Shown here in pieces: positions 16,133-24,349 of a DNA stretch of 43,385 bases. The stretch comes from Cohnella baijiui (GTDB lineage Bacteria > Bacillota > Bacilli > Paenibacillales > Paenibacillaceae): NCBI RefSeq assembly GCF_020731285.1, contig NZ_JAJFOW010000050.1, forward strand, positions 1-43,385. Reading direction: 5' to 3'. The notes below the pieces were generated by a model that was given only the letters and a program-made list of their open reading frames with translations, was not told the DNA's origin and did no database searches. A program made the translations under genes and the position numbers. Positions within the stretch are counted from its first letter, which is position 1; each line of letters begins with the position of its first letter.

Positions 16133-17284
16133 TTACTCGAGCAGACCGCGGCCGAGGACCGGGACGGCCTCGAAGCGGTCGCCGCGTTGCATCCATACCT
16201 GGTTGTGTAAGTTGACCGTGCTGCAAATGTGGTTCGGGACGATACGCAGCCGATCGCCGACCCGGATGTCGGCCGCCTGCGCGTCCGGTCCCAGCTCCAC
16301 CATGCCGTGCTCTTCGCTCATACGGACGAGCCGGGCGTCGTCGTAGCCGACGATCCGGCCGAAGCCCCGCAGATGGAGCGGGGGGACGTCCGGCTGCACG
16401 TCCGTGGCGAACGTCTTGCTTCCGCCATCGACGATGGCGAGGTCGGCGGCTGGCCGGCTGACGACGGTGACGAGCACGCTGCCCGCGCAGTCGTCCGGAC
16501 CGCATACTCCGAAGGCCGCCTGCATCCGGTCCTGGAAGACGTACGTGCCGGGACGGATCTCCGTCACGCCGGGCACGGCGGCGGCGTAGGCGGCGGTCGG
16601 CGTTGAGCCGACGCTGACGTCCGCGATTGGGATGCCCCTCGCCCGCAGACGCTCGGCCAGCCCGACCATGAGCGCGCCTTCTTCGGCGCCGGCCGCAGCG
16701 AGATCGAGCGTCGGCCGCCCGTTCAGCTGCGCGCCGCGGAAGGTGTAGATACCGGTCAGCCGCAAATGGGGCAGCCCGGCGATCGCCACCGCGAGCGCTT
16801 CGGCCTCCGCATAGGGTACCCCGGTCCGGCGGAAGCCGATGTCGATTTCGAGCCGCACCTCAAGCGTCCTGCCCGCCTCGGACGCGGCCCGGTCGGCCCG
16901 CTCCGCGCCCGGCAGGCTGTCCACGCCCGCGATCAGCCGGATCCGCCTGGCAAGCTCAAGCGCTCGCGCGAGCTTGCCCTCCGTCACGAGCGGATAGGCG
17001 ATAAAGATGTCGCTCACGCCGTGCGCGGCCATCAACTCGGCCTCCGACACCTTGGCGACGGTGATGCCCTTCGCTCCTGCCTCGATCTGCCTCAGCGCCA
17101 CCGAGGGCAGCTTGTGCGTCTTGGCGTGCGGACGCAGCCGGACCCCCCGCGCCCGGGCCAGCTCCGCCATGGCAGCGATATTGCGGTCCATCCTGGCTTC
17201 GTCGATGAGGAGCCGGGGCGTCTCCATCTCTTTCCAGCGAATGCCCGCCGCCGCTTTGGCCGCGTGGCTATCGTTTCGATTCAT
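16133..17284 (-). CDS. PLP-dependent D-serine dehydratase/D-threonine aldolase-like enzyme
   Basis: The 383-residue product has the alanine-racemase-type TIM barrel. The PLP-lysine motif is RPHAKTHK (51-58, Lys55), and a C-terminal beta domain carries EEHGMVEL and PNHICSTVN. His352 and Cys354 fit the H-x-C zinc site of eukaryotic-type D-serine dehydratases. Such enzymes eliminate water and ammonia from D-Ser or cleave D-Thr; the exact substrate cannot be told from sequence. It overlaps the regulator gene by 4 nt (ATGA) and has GGAG before its ATG. An open frame continues upstream but is the shadow of the regulator gene. Confidence 0.87.
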   Translation of the reverse strand: MNRNDSHAAKAAAGIRWKEMETPRLLIDEARMDRNIAAMAELARARGVRLRPHAKTHKLPSVALRQIEAGAKGITVAKVSEAELMAAHGVSDIFIAYPLVTEGKLARALELARRIRLIAGVDSLPGAERADRAASEAGRTLEVRLEIDIGFRRTGVPYAEAEALAVAIAGLPHLRLTGIYTFRGAQLNGRPTLDLAAAGAEEGALMVGLAERLRARGIPIADVSVGSTPTAAYAAAVPGVTEIRPGTYVFQDRMQAAFGVCGPDDCAGSVLVTVVSRPAADLAIVDGGSKTFATDVQPDVPPLHLRGFGRIVGYDDARLVRMSEEHGMVELGPDAQAADIRVGDRLRIVPNHICSTVNLHNQVWMQRGDRFEAVPVLGRGLLE

Positions 17285-17949
17285 CCGGGACCGCTCCTTT
17301 CGCCGGCTTCCTTTTTGCCTTCTTCCAGGTAACTGTACAGGGTGTATTTGGAGATGTTGAGATAGGCGCCGATTTTCTCTCCGCCCTTTTTGACGAGGAA
17401 GGCTCCCTTCTCGTCGAGCAGACGGATCATGCGGATTTTGTCTTCCTTCGTCATGACGGCGACCGGCTTGCCCACCTGCTCCTGCGCCTCCTGAATCAGC
17501 GCGTCCAGCAGCTCCCCGACGCTCGTGACGAACGTCTCCTTCACCCGTTCCTGCCCCTGCGCTCCGACGAGCGATTGCAGCGTGCCGCTCGCGACCATTA
17601 GATCGGTCACGTCGAAGTTGATGCACAGGGCGCCGACGACTTCTCCCGCGCCGTTGTGCACGTACATCGAGCTGGACCGCAGGATGCGGCCGTCCTTGGT
17701 CTGGGTGACGTAGTTCAGCTTGGTCCCGCTCTCCGTTCGGCCACGCAGCAGCTCGAGTCCAAGGTTCGTCCCGGGGTCGCCGATCCGCCGGCCGGTGACG
17801 TGGCCGTTGGCGATCGCCACGATCGTGCTGTCGTACGGGCGCTTCAGATCGTGCAGCACGACCTCGCATCGATCGCCGAACTGCGCGGCGATACCCGTCA
17901 CCAGATCGGACAGAAACGCCCGTTCGTCGTTTACCGATTCCATATGCAC
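17281..17949 (-). CDS. YheO/DauR-family transcriptional regulator
   Basis: The 222-residue product has an N-terminal YheO-like PAS domain (LVTGIAAQFGDRCEVVLHDL, RSSSMYVHNGAGEVVGALCINFDVTDL). A C-terminal DauR-type HTH follows (KEDKIRMIRLLDEKGAFLVKKG, IGAYLNISKYTLYSYLEE). DauR controls D-arginine catabolism in Pseudomonas; here the partner is a D-amino-acid enzyme, so sensing of a D-amino acid is likely but not shown. A TTG at 17979 lies before the predicted transcription start. The GTG at 17949, 8 nt after GGAGAGG, fits best, and ATG 17943 is possible. Confidence 0.85.
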   Translation of the reverse strand: MHMESVNDERAFLSDLVTGIAAQFGDRCEVVLHDLKRPYDSTIVAIANGHVTGRRIGDPGTNLGLELLRGRTESGTKLNYVTQTKDGRILRSSSMYVHNGAGEVVGALCINFDVTDLMVASGTLQSLVGAQGQERVKETFVTSVGELLDALIQEAQEQVGKPVAVMTKEDKIRMIRLLDEKGAFLVKKGGEKIGAYLNISKYTLYSYLEEGKKEAGERSGPG

Positions 17950-17980
17950 ATGTACGTCCTCTCCAGTCGCGTTCAGCAAG

Positions 17981-18034
17981 ATCGTAATTCATTCCTCCCC
18001 CGACTGTCAAACGAATTGTTAGATCAAATAACAA
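17981..18034 (-). promoter_or_regulatory. Promoter and candidate operator of the D-amino-acid operon
   Basis: TTGACA (18010-18005), 18 nt, TACGAT (17986-17981) on the minus strand. Just upstream is the inverted repeat TTGTTA-N7-TAACAA (18016-18034), a plausible regulator site next to the -35. Confidence 0.65.
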
Positions 18035-18083
18035 AAAGTTAGGACAAACGGGAGCCGCGACGGTTGGCGGGCTAGCCGAACGA

Positions 18084-18120
18084 AAAAGAAGCGCATCGGC
18101 CCAGGTCAGCCGTGCGCTTC
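18084..18120 (-). terminator. Terminator of ctc
   Basis: GAAGCGCA / TGCGCTTC stem with an inner CGG/CCG pairing and TTCTTTTTCG on the minus strand, about 30 nt past the ctc stop. Confidence 0.85.
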
Positions 18121-18150
18121 CGATCTCTAAGATGAGAAGAGAGATTTGGG

Positions 18151-18795
18151 TTAGTCTTTCTCGACGGCATGGGCCGCGTCTTCTTGCGCCGTGTTCTCCT
18201 CGGCCGCATCGTCCATCGCATCGAGTTCGTCTTCGGTGCGTTCCTTCTGCGGGGCCAGGACGGCCACGACGACCGCATCCGCTTCGGGCACCGCTTCGAC
18301 ACCCGCAGGGAGCTGCAGATCGCCGACGGTCAGGTGCTCGCCGAAGGCGAGCGAGCCGATGTCGACCGTGATCGATTCCGGCAGATCCTTGGCGATGCAT
18401 TCGACCTCCAGCTCGTGGAGCACGACTTGAAGCATGCCGCCTTCCTTCTCGCCGGGGCTTGTCCCCGTGATTTCCAGGCGTACCGGCGCCTTGATCTTCT
18501 GGTTCAGGTCGATCTTGCGGAAATCCACGTGCAGGACCCGTCCGTTCAGCGAATCGCGCTGAATGTCGGTGAGGAGCACGGATTGGCTGCCGCTGCCCGG
18601 CACTTCGAGATCGAGCACCGCGTGCGGGTTGCTCTTCAGGAGCGTTGCGAGCTCCTTGGCATCGATCGCGATCACGCTTGCCGTGCTGAGGCCTTGGCCA
18701 TAAACGACGCCCGGGATTTTGCCCCGGGAACGCAATTCGCGCAGCGTCCCCTTCGACGCCCGCTGGCGGGATTCCGCATGTAACGTACTGTTCAT
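18151..18795 (-). CDS. ctc: General stress protein Ctc, bL25 ribosomal family
   Basis: The 214-residue product has the L25/TL5 RNA-binding barrel (about 5-95; SRGKIPGVVYGQ, LLTDIQRDSLNGRVLHVDF), then the TL5 C-terminal beta domain. A very acidic tail rich in Glu, Asp and Ala (about 185-214) follows. It binds 5S rRNA on the ribosome. ATG 18795 is 6 nt after AGGAGGAA; an upstream ATG at 18819 lacks such a site. In B. subtilis ctc is the classic sigma-B gene, and a sigma-B-like element lies here too, overlapping the prs stop. Confidence 0.93.
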   Translation of the reverse strand: MNSTLHAESRQRASKGTLRELRSRGKIPGVVYGQGLSTASVIAIDAKELATLLKSNPHAVLDLEVPGSGSQSVLLTDIQRDSLNGRVLHVDFRKIDLNQKIKAPVRLEITGTSPGEKEGGMLQVVLHELEVECIAKDLPESITVDIGSLAFGEHLTVGDLQLPAGVEAVPEADAVVVAVLAPQKERTEDELDAMDDAAEENTAQEDAAHAVEKD

Positions 18796-18832
18796 AAGGG
18801 TTCCTCCTGACATGGTCAAGGCTTACCCTAGA

Positions 18833-18858
18833 TTACCCATTCGAACCGTTACCTAAAC
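18833..18858 (-). promoter_or_regulatory. Sigma-B-like promoter of ctc
   Basis: GTTTAG (18858-18853), 14 nt, GGGTAA (18838-18833) on the minus strand fits the sigma-B consensus GTTTaa-N12-15-GGGTAt with two differences. The -35 overlaps the prs stop codon. Confidence 0.5.
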
Positions 18859-19809
18859 ATGCGGCTCGAACAGCTTGCTGATCGACTGCTGTTCGTGGAT
18901 GCGCACAATGGCTTCGCCGATCAGCGGCGCGACCGACAATACGCGCACCTTGGTCGAGGCGCCCGGGTCGCGCAGCGGGATCGTATCGGTGACGACGATC
19001 TCCGTCAGCGGCGAGGATTCGAGGCGCTCCATCGCCTTGCCGGACAGGACGGGATGAGTGCAGCAGGCGTAGATCTCCCGCGCGCCCGCTTCCTTCAGCG
19101 CCTGCGCGGCGAGAGAGATCGTCCCCGCCGTGTCGATGATGTCGTCGATCAAGATCGCCGTGCGGCCCGATACGTCGCCGATAATGTTCATCACCTCGAC
19201 GACATTGGGCTCCGGACGGCGCTTGTCGATGATCGCAAGCGGCGCCTGCAGCTCGTCCGCAAGCCGCCTGGCCCGCACGACGCCGCCGTGGTCGGGCGAA
19301 ACGACGACCGGGGCGAGCAGGCTCTTGGCCTGGAAGTAGTCGCCCAGGATCGGGACGCCGAGCAGATGGTCGACCGGGATGTCGAAGAAGCCCTGGATCT
19401 GCATGGCGTGCAGGTCCATGGCGATCACCCGGTGCGCGCCGGCCGTCTCGATCAGGTTCGCCACAAGCTTGGCGGTGATCGGGTCGCGGGAACGGGCTTT
19501 GCGGTCCTGACGGCCATATCCGTAGTAAGGAATTACGACGTTGATCGTCTTGGCCGAGGCACGCTTCAGCGCGTCGACCATGACGAGCAGCTCCATCAGA
19601 TGCTCGTTCACCGGCCAGGAGGTGGACTGTACGACGAACACGTCGGCGCCCCGCACGCTTTCATTCAGCCGGATATGGATCTCGCCGTCGCTGAACCGGT
19701 TCACGGCGACGTCGCCCAGCGGCACGCTCACATTGCGCGCGATCGATTCCGCGAGGCGGGGATTGGAGCTGCAGGAGAAGATCTTCAGCTTGTCATCAGG
19801 GTAGTTCAT
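18853..19809 (-). CDS. prs: Ribose-phosphate pyrophosphokinase
   Basis: The 318-residue product, close to the 317 of B. subtilis, makes PRPP from ribose 5-phosphate and ATP for purine, pyrimidine, His, Trp and NAD synthesis. It has RFSDGEIHIRLNESVRGADVF, YYGYGRQDRKARSRDPITAKL with the flexible loop, VSPDHGGVVRARRLA and the PRPP loop LIDDIIDTAGT. A GTG at 19830 is an alternative start, but ATG 19809 gives the family length and begins MNYPDDKLKIFS. It follows glmU by 24 nt, as in Bacillus. Confidence 0.97.
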   Translation of the reverse strand: MNYPDDKLKIFSCSSNPRLAESIARNVSVPLGDVAVNRFSDGEIHIRLNESVRGADVFVVQSTSWPVNEHLMELLVMVDALKRASAKTINVVIPYYGYGRQDRKARSRDPITAKLVANLIETAGAHRVIAMDLHAMQIQGFFDIPVDHLLGVPILGDYFQAKSLLAPVVVSPDHGGVVRARRLADELQAPLAIIDKRRPEPNVVEVMNIIGDVSGRTAILIDDIIDTAGTISLAAQALKEAGAREIYACCTHPVLSGKAMERLESSPLTEIVVTDTIPLRDPGASTKVRVLSVAPLIGEAIVRIHEQQSISKLFEPHV

Positions 19810-19833
19810 TGGCGCCACCCGCTTTCCCACAGG

Positions 19834-21225
19834 TTATTCCCGTTCTTTCATGGAACGGGCACGGGCGCGAATCTTGTCCGCATACCCCGGTTTGTTCACT
19901 TGGCGTTCGCGGGCGATCGCCACGTCGTTCTCGCCCACGTCGTGGGTAATCGTGGAGCCCGCCACGACGTACGCGCCGCTGCCGACCTTGACCGGCGCGA
20001 TCAGGTTGGCGTTGGAACCGATAAAGGCGTTGTCGCCGATCTCGGTCTTCGATTTATTATATCCATCGTAATTGGCCGTAATCGCGCCGCAGCCGATGTT
20101 GACGTTGGTGCCGACGACGGCATCGCCGACATAGCTGAGATGCGGTACTTTGCTGCCCGGGCCGATGACGCTGTTCTTGATTTCGACGAAGTCGCCGACC
20201 TTGACCCCGCGCGCCAGCTTCGTGCCGGGACGCAGAAAGGCGAACGGACCGACAGTGCAGTCGTCCGCCACCTCGACCTGCTCCGCCACCGACTGTCGAA
20301 TCGTGACGCCGTCTCCGATCGCGGCGTCGAGGAGATCGGCCTGCGGTCCGATGACGCAATCCGCGCCGACGGACGTCTTCCCGCGCAGCTGGGTGCCGGG
20401 ATAGATGACCGTATCCGCGCCGATGGTCACCTCCGCATCGATATACGTGCCCGCCGGATCGATTAGCGTCACACCGTTACGCTGGTGCTTCAGCGCGATC
20501 CGGGCCCGCATGAGACGCTCGGCTTCGGCCAGGAGGACGCGGTCGTTGACGCCGATCGACTCCGCCGGATCGTCCATGATCGAGGCGGACACCCGGTCGC
20601 CCTGCTCGCGGAGAATCCCGATCACGTCGGTGAGGTAGTACTCGCCCTGGGCGTTGTCATTCGTCACTTGCCCGAGCGCCGCGAACAGCTTGCGGTTGTC
20701 GAAGCAGTAGGTGCCGGTATTCATTTCCCGGATGGCGGCTTCCTCGGGCGAGCAGTCCTTCTGCTCCACGATTCGGACGACGCTTCCGTCTTCCGACCGC
20801 ACGATCCGTCCGTACCCCGTCGCATCCTCCAGTACCGCAGTCAGGATTGTCGCTGCCGCGCCTTCCTGCTCGTGCACGGCGATCAGCGCTTCGATCGTTT
20901 CGGACGAGACGAGCGGCGTGTCGCCGCAGATGATGACGGTCACGCCGTCCGCGTCACCCAGCAGCGGCTTCGCTTGAAGCACCGCATGCCCCGTTCCTAG
21001 CTGCTCGTTCTGGAGGGCGTACTCGACGCTGTCTCCCAGATGCGCCTGTACCGCCTCGGCCCCGTGGCCGACGATCACGACCGTGCGGTCGCAAGACGCG
21101 CCCCGCACCGCCGCGAGCGCGTGGCTGACCATCGGCTTGCCGCACACCGGATGCAGCACTTTATATAATTTGGATTTCATCCGTTTGCCCTGACCGGCGG
21201 CCAACATGATTGCCATTCTCGACAT
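19834..21225 (-). CDS. glmU: Bifunctional GlcNAc-1-P uridyltransferase / GlcN-1-P acetyltransferase
   Basis: The 463-residue product has an N-terminal nucleotidyltransferase domain (AIMLAAGQGKRMKS, NEQLGTGHAV, ICGDTPLV, YYLTDVIGIL). A C-terminal left-handed beta-helix follows (GPFAFLRPGTKLARGVKVG, IGCGAITANYDGYNKSKT, DNAFIGSNANLIAPVKVG). It makes UDP-GlcNAc for peptidoglycan and teichoic acid. AAGGAGGATC 8 nt before the ATG fixes the start at 21225. It is co-oriented with prs downstream. Confidence 0.98.
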   Translation of the reverse strand: MSRMAIMLAAGQGKRMKSKLYKVLHPVCGKPMVSHALAAVRGASCDRTVVIVGHGAEAVQAHLGDSVEYALQNEQLGTGHAVLQAKPLLGDADGVTVIICGDTPLVSSETIEALIAVHEQEGAAATILTAVLEDATGYGRIVRSEDGSVVRIVEQKDCSPEEAAIREMNTGTYCFDNRKLFAALGQVTNDNAQGEYYLTDVIGILREQGDRVSASIMDDPAESIGVNDRVLLAEAERLMRARIALKHQRNGVTLIDPAGTYIDAEVTIGADTVIYPGTQLRGKTSVGADCVIGPQADLLDAAIGDGVTIRQSVAEQVEVADDCTVGPFAFLRPGTKLARGVKVGDFVEIKNSVIGPGSKVPHLSYVGDAVVGTNVNIGCGAITANYDGYNKSKTEIGDNAFIGSNANLIAPVKVGSGAYVVAGSTITHDVGENDVAIARERQVNKPGYADKIRARARSMKERE

Positions 21226-21295
21226 GACGAAAGATCCTCCTTCTCGCACGTTCAACAATTCTCTAGTGAATCATAGCTTATTCGGCGAAAAATGA

Positions 21296-21320
21296 AAAGA
21301 GAGCCCAAAGAGGCCCTCTT
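21296..21320 (-). terminator. Second hairpin between spoVG and glmU
   Basis: AGAGGGCC / GGGCTCTCT stem with a TCTCTTTTCATTTTT tail on the minus strand, about 70 nt before the glmU start. Confidence 0.55.
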
Positions 21321-21381
21321 CCCGGAAAACGTCATGACTTGAATGCGCCTTGCGAAGCATTTCGGCCGGCGGGCCGGGCAT

Positions 21382-21421
21382 AAAAACGGCCCCGCCGTCC
21401 ACGAAAGACGACGAAGCCGTT
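21382..21421 (-). terminator. Terminator of spoVG
   Basis: Stem AACGGC..CGTCGTC / GACGGCG..GCCGTT with TTTTTATG on the minus strand, 60 nt past the spoVG stop. Confidence 0.85.
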
Positions 21422-21480
21422 CCTACCTAAAACCAATATCTGTAATCATGCCGGATGCATTCGCGCGAAGCGAACACGCA

Positions 21481-21768
21481 TTATGCACCTTCTACCAGTA
21501 CTTCTTCTTCTTCCTGAGCTGCGCGCTCGTATTCGGCCAGCACGGCGGTTTGGATCTTCTCCCGCGTACCGGACGAGATCGGATGAGCGATATCGCGGAA
21601 CTCCCCGTCGGGCGTCCGTTTGCTAGGCATTGCTACGAACATGCCATTGTTGCCGTCAATGACACGAATGTCGTGAACGACAAATTCGTTGTCAATGGTA
21701 ATGGAAGCAATAGCCTTCATGCGCCCCTCGGAATTGACGCGGCGGAGTCTCACATCTGTAATTTGCAC
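21481..21768 (-). CDS. spoVG: SpoVG regulator
   Basis: The 95-residue product is a near-canonical SpoVG (MQITDVRLRRVNSEGRMKAI, VIDGNNGMFVAMPSKRTPDG, FRDIAHPISSGTREKIQ). SpoVG proteins bind nucleic acids and affect septation, sporulation and RNA-level control. The start is GTG behind AAAGGTGG. A complete sigma-H promoter lies 40-70 nt upstream. The gene stands alone between two terminators and the RidA gene. Confidence 0.97.
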   Translation of the reverse strand: MQITDVRLRRVNSEGRMKAIASITIDNEFVVHDIRVIDGNNGMFVAMPSKRTPDGEFRDIAHPISSGTREKIQTAVLAEYERAAQEEEEVLVEGA

Positions 21769-21808
21769 TTGTGTTCACCACCTTTGCCCCATCAGAAGAC
21801 TTGGTGTA

Positions 21809-21839
21809 ATATTCCACAAATCCGTGCAAATTCCTTCTT
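21809..21839 (-). promoter_or_regulatory. Sigma-H promoter of spoVG
   Basis: GAAGGAATT (RnAGGAwWW) and GTGGAATAT (RnnGAATww), 11 nt apart on the minus strand, match the sigma-H consensus fully. spoVG is a classic sigma-H gene. Confidence 0.8.
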
Positions 21840-21877
21840 ATTACTGGAAAAACGGTTGTAAAAATTAAAAATATTTT

Positions 21878-22276
21878 TTAATTCCTTACAGTATCGACAG
21901 ATATCTCCGCAATCAGCTCAATTTCGACAAAAACATCCCTCGGCAGGCGTGCCACTTCGACCGTCGAGCGGGCTGGTTTGTGGTCGCCGAAGTAGCTGGC
22001 GTACACCGCGTTGAACGCGGCGAACTGGTTCATGTCCTTGAGGAAGACGGTCGCCTTGACGACATTTGAAAGGGTGGCGCCTTCGGCCGCGAGCACCGCC
22101 TTCAAATTGCGGAATACCTGATGGGTTTGTTCTTCGATTCCTCCTTCGGCAAGCTCGCCGGTAGGCAGCAGCGGAATCTGTCCCGAGGTGAAGAGCAGAT
22201 TGCCCATTCGCACCGCTTGGGCGTAGGGGCCGATGGCGGCGGGGGCTTCGGTGGTGGAAACGATTTTGAGCGACAT
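21878..22276 (-). CDS. ridA: Enamine/imine deaminase RidA
   Basis: The 132-residue product is canonical RidA (YabJ): IGPYAQAVRMGNLLFTSGQI, VKATVFLKDMNQFAAFNAVY, ARSTVEVARLPRDVFVEIELIA. The active-site Arg lies in the ARSTVEV segment and the Glu in IELIAEI. It hydrolyses 2-aminoacrylate and similar intermediates. It follows purR by 13 nt with AGGAGG before the ATG, so purR-ridA is an operon, as in Bacillus. Confidence 0.95.
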   Translation of the reverse strand: MSLKIVSTTEAPAAIGPYAQAVRMGNLLFTSGQIPLLPTGELAEGGIEEQTHQVFRNLKAVLAAEGATLSNVVKATVFLKDMNQFAAFNAVYASYFGDHKPARSTVEVARLPRDVFVEIELIAEISVDTVRN

Positions 22277-22289
22277 AATCTTATTCCTC

Positions 22290-23129
22290 CTAGGACGAGT
22301 GGATGTCGTTAAAATAGTTGCCCGGCTGAACCGTAATTTGCTTGGTCTTCAGATCGACCTCGGTCAAGCGCGCGAGCGAAATGTAATCGTGCAACAGGCG
22401 CTCTTCGCTGTCGATCTCGCCGGATTCGACGAACACGCCGACGCCGGCGACATACGCCCGGAACTCGTGCAGCAGGTCGACCATCCCCTGGATGGTGCCC
22501 CCCGCCTTCATAAAGTCGTCGACGATCAGGACGCGCGACTGCTCCTTCAGCGCCCGGCGGGCAAGCGACATCGTCTGGATGCGTTTGGTCGAGCCGGAGA
22601 CGTAGTTGATGCTGACGACGGAGCCTTCCGTCACCTTGTGGTCGCGGCGGACGATGACGACGGGAACGTTCAAATATTGAGAGGCGGCGTGCGCCAAAGG
22701 GATCCCCTTGGTCTCTACCGTCATGATGCAGTCGATCTCGCGGTCCGCGAAAGCAGTCGCGAACATGCGGCCCACCTCCTGAAGCAGGCCGGGCTGGCCG
22801 AGCAGGTCGGTCATGTACAAATAGCCGCCTGGGAGCAGTCGATCCGGCTGCTCGAGCATGCGGCAGATGTCGGCGATTTTGCCCAAGGCTTCTTCCTTGC
22901 GGCACTTCGGGATGAAGCGCACGCCGCCGGCCGCGCCAGCGAGCGTATGGAGCTCGCCGATGCCGTCGTCCTCGAATACTTCCTTGATGATCGCCAGGTC
23001 TTCGCTGATCGACGATTTGGCCGACTGGTAACGATCGGCAAATGCTGTCAGCGAAATTAACGTATGAGGACGGGCTAATAGGTATTGCGTCATTTCTACG
23101 AGACGCGCGCTACGTTTCAATTTTTTCAC
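22290..23129 (-). CDS. purR: Purine repressor PurR
   Basis: The 279-residue product has an N-terminal winged helix (about 1-75; RLVEMTQYLLARPHTLISLTAF, YQSAKSSISEDL). A phosphoribosyltransferase-fold effector domain follows, with the PRPP loop VLIVDDFMKAGGT. It represses pur genes, and PRPP relieves binding. The start is GTG 23129 behind GAGAGGAATT; the frame is open far upstream, but that part is antisense to ispE. Its promoter carries two PurBox-like sites, which suggests autoregulation. Confidence 0.95.
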   Translation of the reverse strand: MKKLKRSARLVEMTQYLLARPHTLISLTAFADRYQSAKSSISEDLAIIKEVFEDDGIGELHTLAGAAGGVRFIPKCRKEEALGKIADICRMLEQPDRLLPGGYLYMTDLLGQPGLLQEVGRMFATAFADREIDCIMTVETKGIPLAHAASQYLNVPVVIVRRDHKVTEGSVVSINYVSGSTKRIQTMSLARRALKEQSRVLIVDDFMKAGGTIQGMVDLLHEFRAYVAGVGVFVESGEIDSEERLLHDYISLARLTEVDLKTKQITVQPGNYFNDIHSS

Positions 23130-23147
23130 AATTCCTCTCTCCCGTCC

Positions 23148-23199
23148 AAAACCCGAATATTTTAACGTCATCATAACATTTTTATCCGGTTTTGGGCAA
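23148..23199 (-). promoter_or_regulatory. purR promoter with paired PurBoxes
   Basis: TTGCCC (23199-23194), 18 nt, extended -10 TGT-TATGAT (to 23170) on the minus strand. PurBox-like elements AAAACCGGATAAA (minus, 23193-23181) and AAACCCGAATATT (plus, 23149-23161) face each other around the -10. Confidence 0.65.
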
Positions 23200-23263
23200 G
23201 GAGTCTCCTTATTAATGGAAATGTACCTTACATTAGATGTGATCTCGTTGTCGTGCGGCTCTT

Positions 23264-24121
23264 TTAAGTGAGCATCCGAACCACATACACTTCTTTGCAG
23301 AAGCCGCGCAGTCCGTTGTAGAGGCGAGCGACTTTGGATTCCTTGGACACGAGGCCGAACACGGTCGGACCGCTGCCGGACATGAGGACGCCGTCCGCGC
23401 CCAGGCGCTTCATGACTTCCTTGATCTGGCGTACCTCGGGGTATCGGCCCAGGGTCACCGATTCCAGCACGTTGCCGAGACCGGCGCAAACATCCGCGAA
23501 GGACCCGCGCGCGATCGCATCCAGCATGCCGGGGATCGAGGGATGGTCCTGGATCTCGTTCGCGCGAAGCTTGCCGTACACGTCCGCGGTCGAGACGTTG
23601 ATCGGCGGCTTGGCGAGCACGACCCAGCAGGGCGGAGGCGGAGCGATGCTCTCGAGCCGTTCCCCTCTTCCGCGCGCGACGGCGGTTCCGCCGCGAACGC
23701 AGAAGGGGATGTCGGAGCCGAGCTCCGCGCCGAGGTCCTCCAGCTCTTGAACCGTCAGTCCGAGTCCCCACAGCCGGTTCAGCCCTCGCAGCGCCGCAGC
23801 CGCGTCGCTGCTGCCGCCGGCCAGTCCTGCCGCGACCGGGATTTGCTTGTCCAGATGGATGTAGACGCCTTTGCAGACGCCATAGCGCTCCTTGATCAGG
23901 CGGGCGGCCTGAAAGGCGAGATTCTTCTCGTCGAGCGGGATGAATCCCGCTTGGCTGGAAAGCACGATCTGATCGCGCGGCAGCTCCTCCATCTCCAAGC
24001 GGTCGGCCAGGTCGACCATCGTCATGATCATTTCGACTTCGTGATATCCGTCGTCCCGCTTGCGCAGCACGTCCAACAGCAGATTAATCTTGGCGGGGGC
24101 CTTTTCGTATACCTTTGTCAT
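23264..24121 (-). CDS. ispE: 4-diphosphocytidyl-2-C-methyl-D-erythritol kinase
   Basis: The 285-residue GHMP kinase of the MEP isoprenoid pathway shows KAPAKINLLLDVLRKRDDGYHEVEM, the ATP loop PVAAGLAGGSSDAAAAL, GSDIPFCVRGGTAVARGRGE and LMSGSGPTVFGL. Three start codons lie within 10 nt; ATG 24121 has the best distance from AGGTG. An extended -10 (TGT-TATAAT, 24236-24231) lies about 110 nt upstream. Position between sspF and purR is as in Bacillus. Confidence 0.96.
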   Translation of the reverse strand: MTKVYEKAPAKINLLLDVLRKRDDGYHEVEMIMTMVDLADRLEMEELPRDQIVLSSQAGFIPLDEKNLAFQAARLIKERYGVCKGVYIHLDKQIPVAAGLAGGSSDAAAALRGLNRLWGLGLTVQELEDLGAELGSDIPFCVRGGTAVARGRGERLESIAPPPPCWVVLAKPPINVSTADVYGKLRANEIQDHPSIPGMLDAIARGSFADVCAGLGNVLESVTLGRYPEVRQIKEVMKRLGADGVLMSGSGPTVFGLVSKESKVARLYNGLRGFCKEVYVVRMLT

Positions 24122-24298
24122 GGTCATCACCTGCTAAGCGAGCTTGTCCGCTAAGATTGCATAACGGCGATTTCGCCCCGTTCGTTGGAGCGAAGGCGGC
24201 GCAGATCGCCCGGGTTGAAAAGCTTTACATATTATAACAAACCCCGGCCCGAAATGCGATTTGGAACCGCAGCCCAAAAACGCCCGCATGTATGTAAA

Positions 24299-24336
24299 GA
24301 CGGCGGTCCGTCTGCCGGATGCCGCCGCCGTCGTAT
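24299..24336 (-). terminator. Terminator of sspF
   Basis: GACGGCGG stem with a CCGCCGTC partner and TTT on the minus strand, 14 nt past the sspF stop. The T tract is short. Confidence 0.55.
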
Positions 24337-24349
24337 CCATTCGCTTGCG

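Noticed and set aside
16133..18400. A 755-residue minus-strand protein
   Set aside because: Only its last 383 residues are real; the upstream part is an out-of-frame reading of the regulator gene and intergenic DNA.
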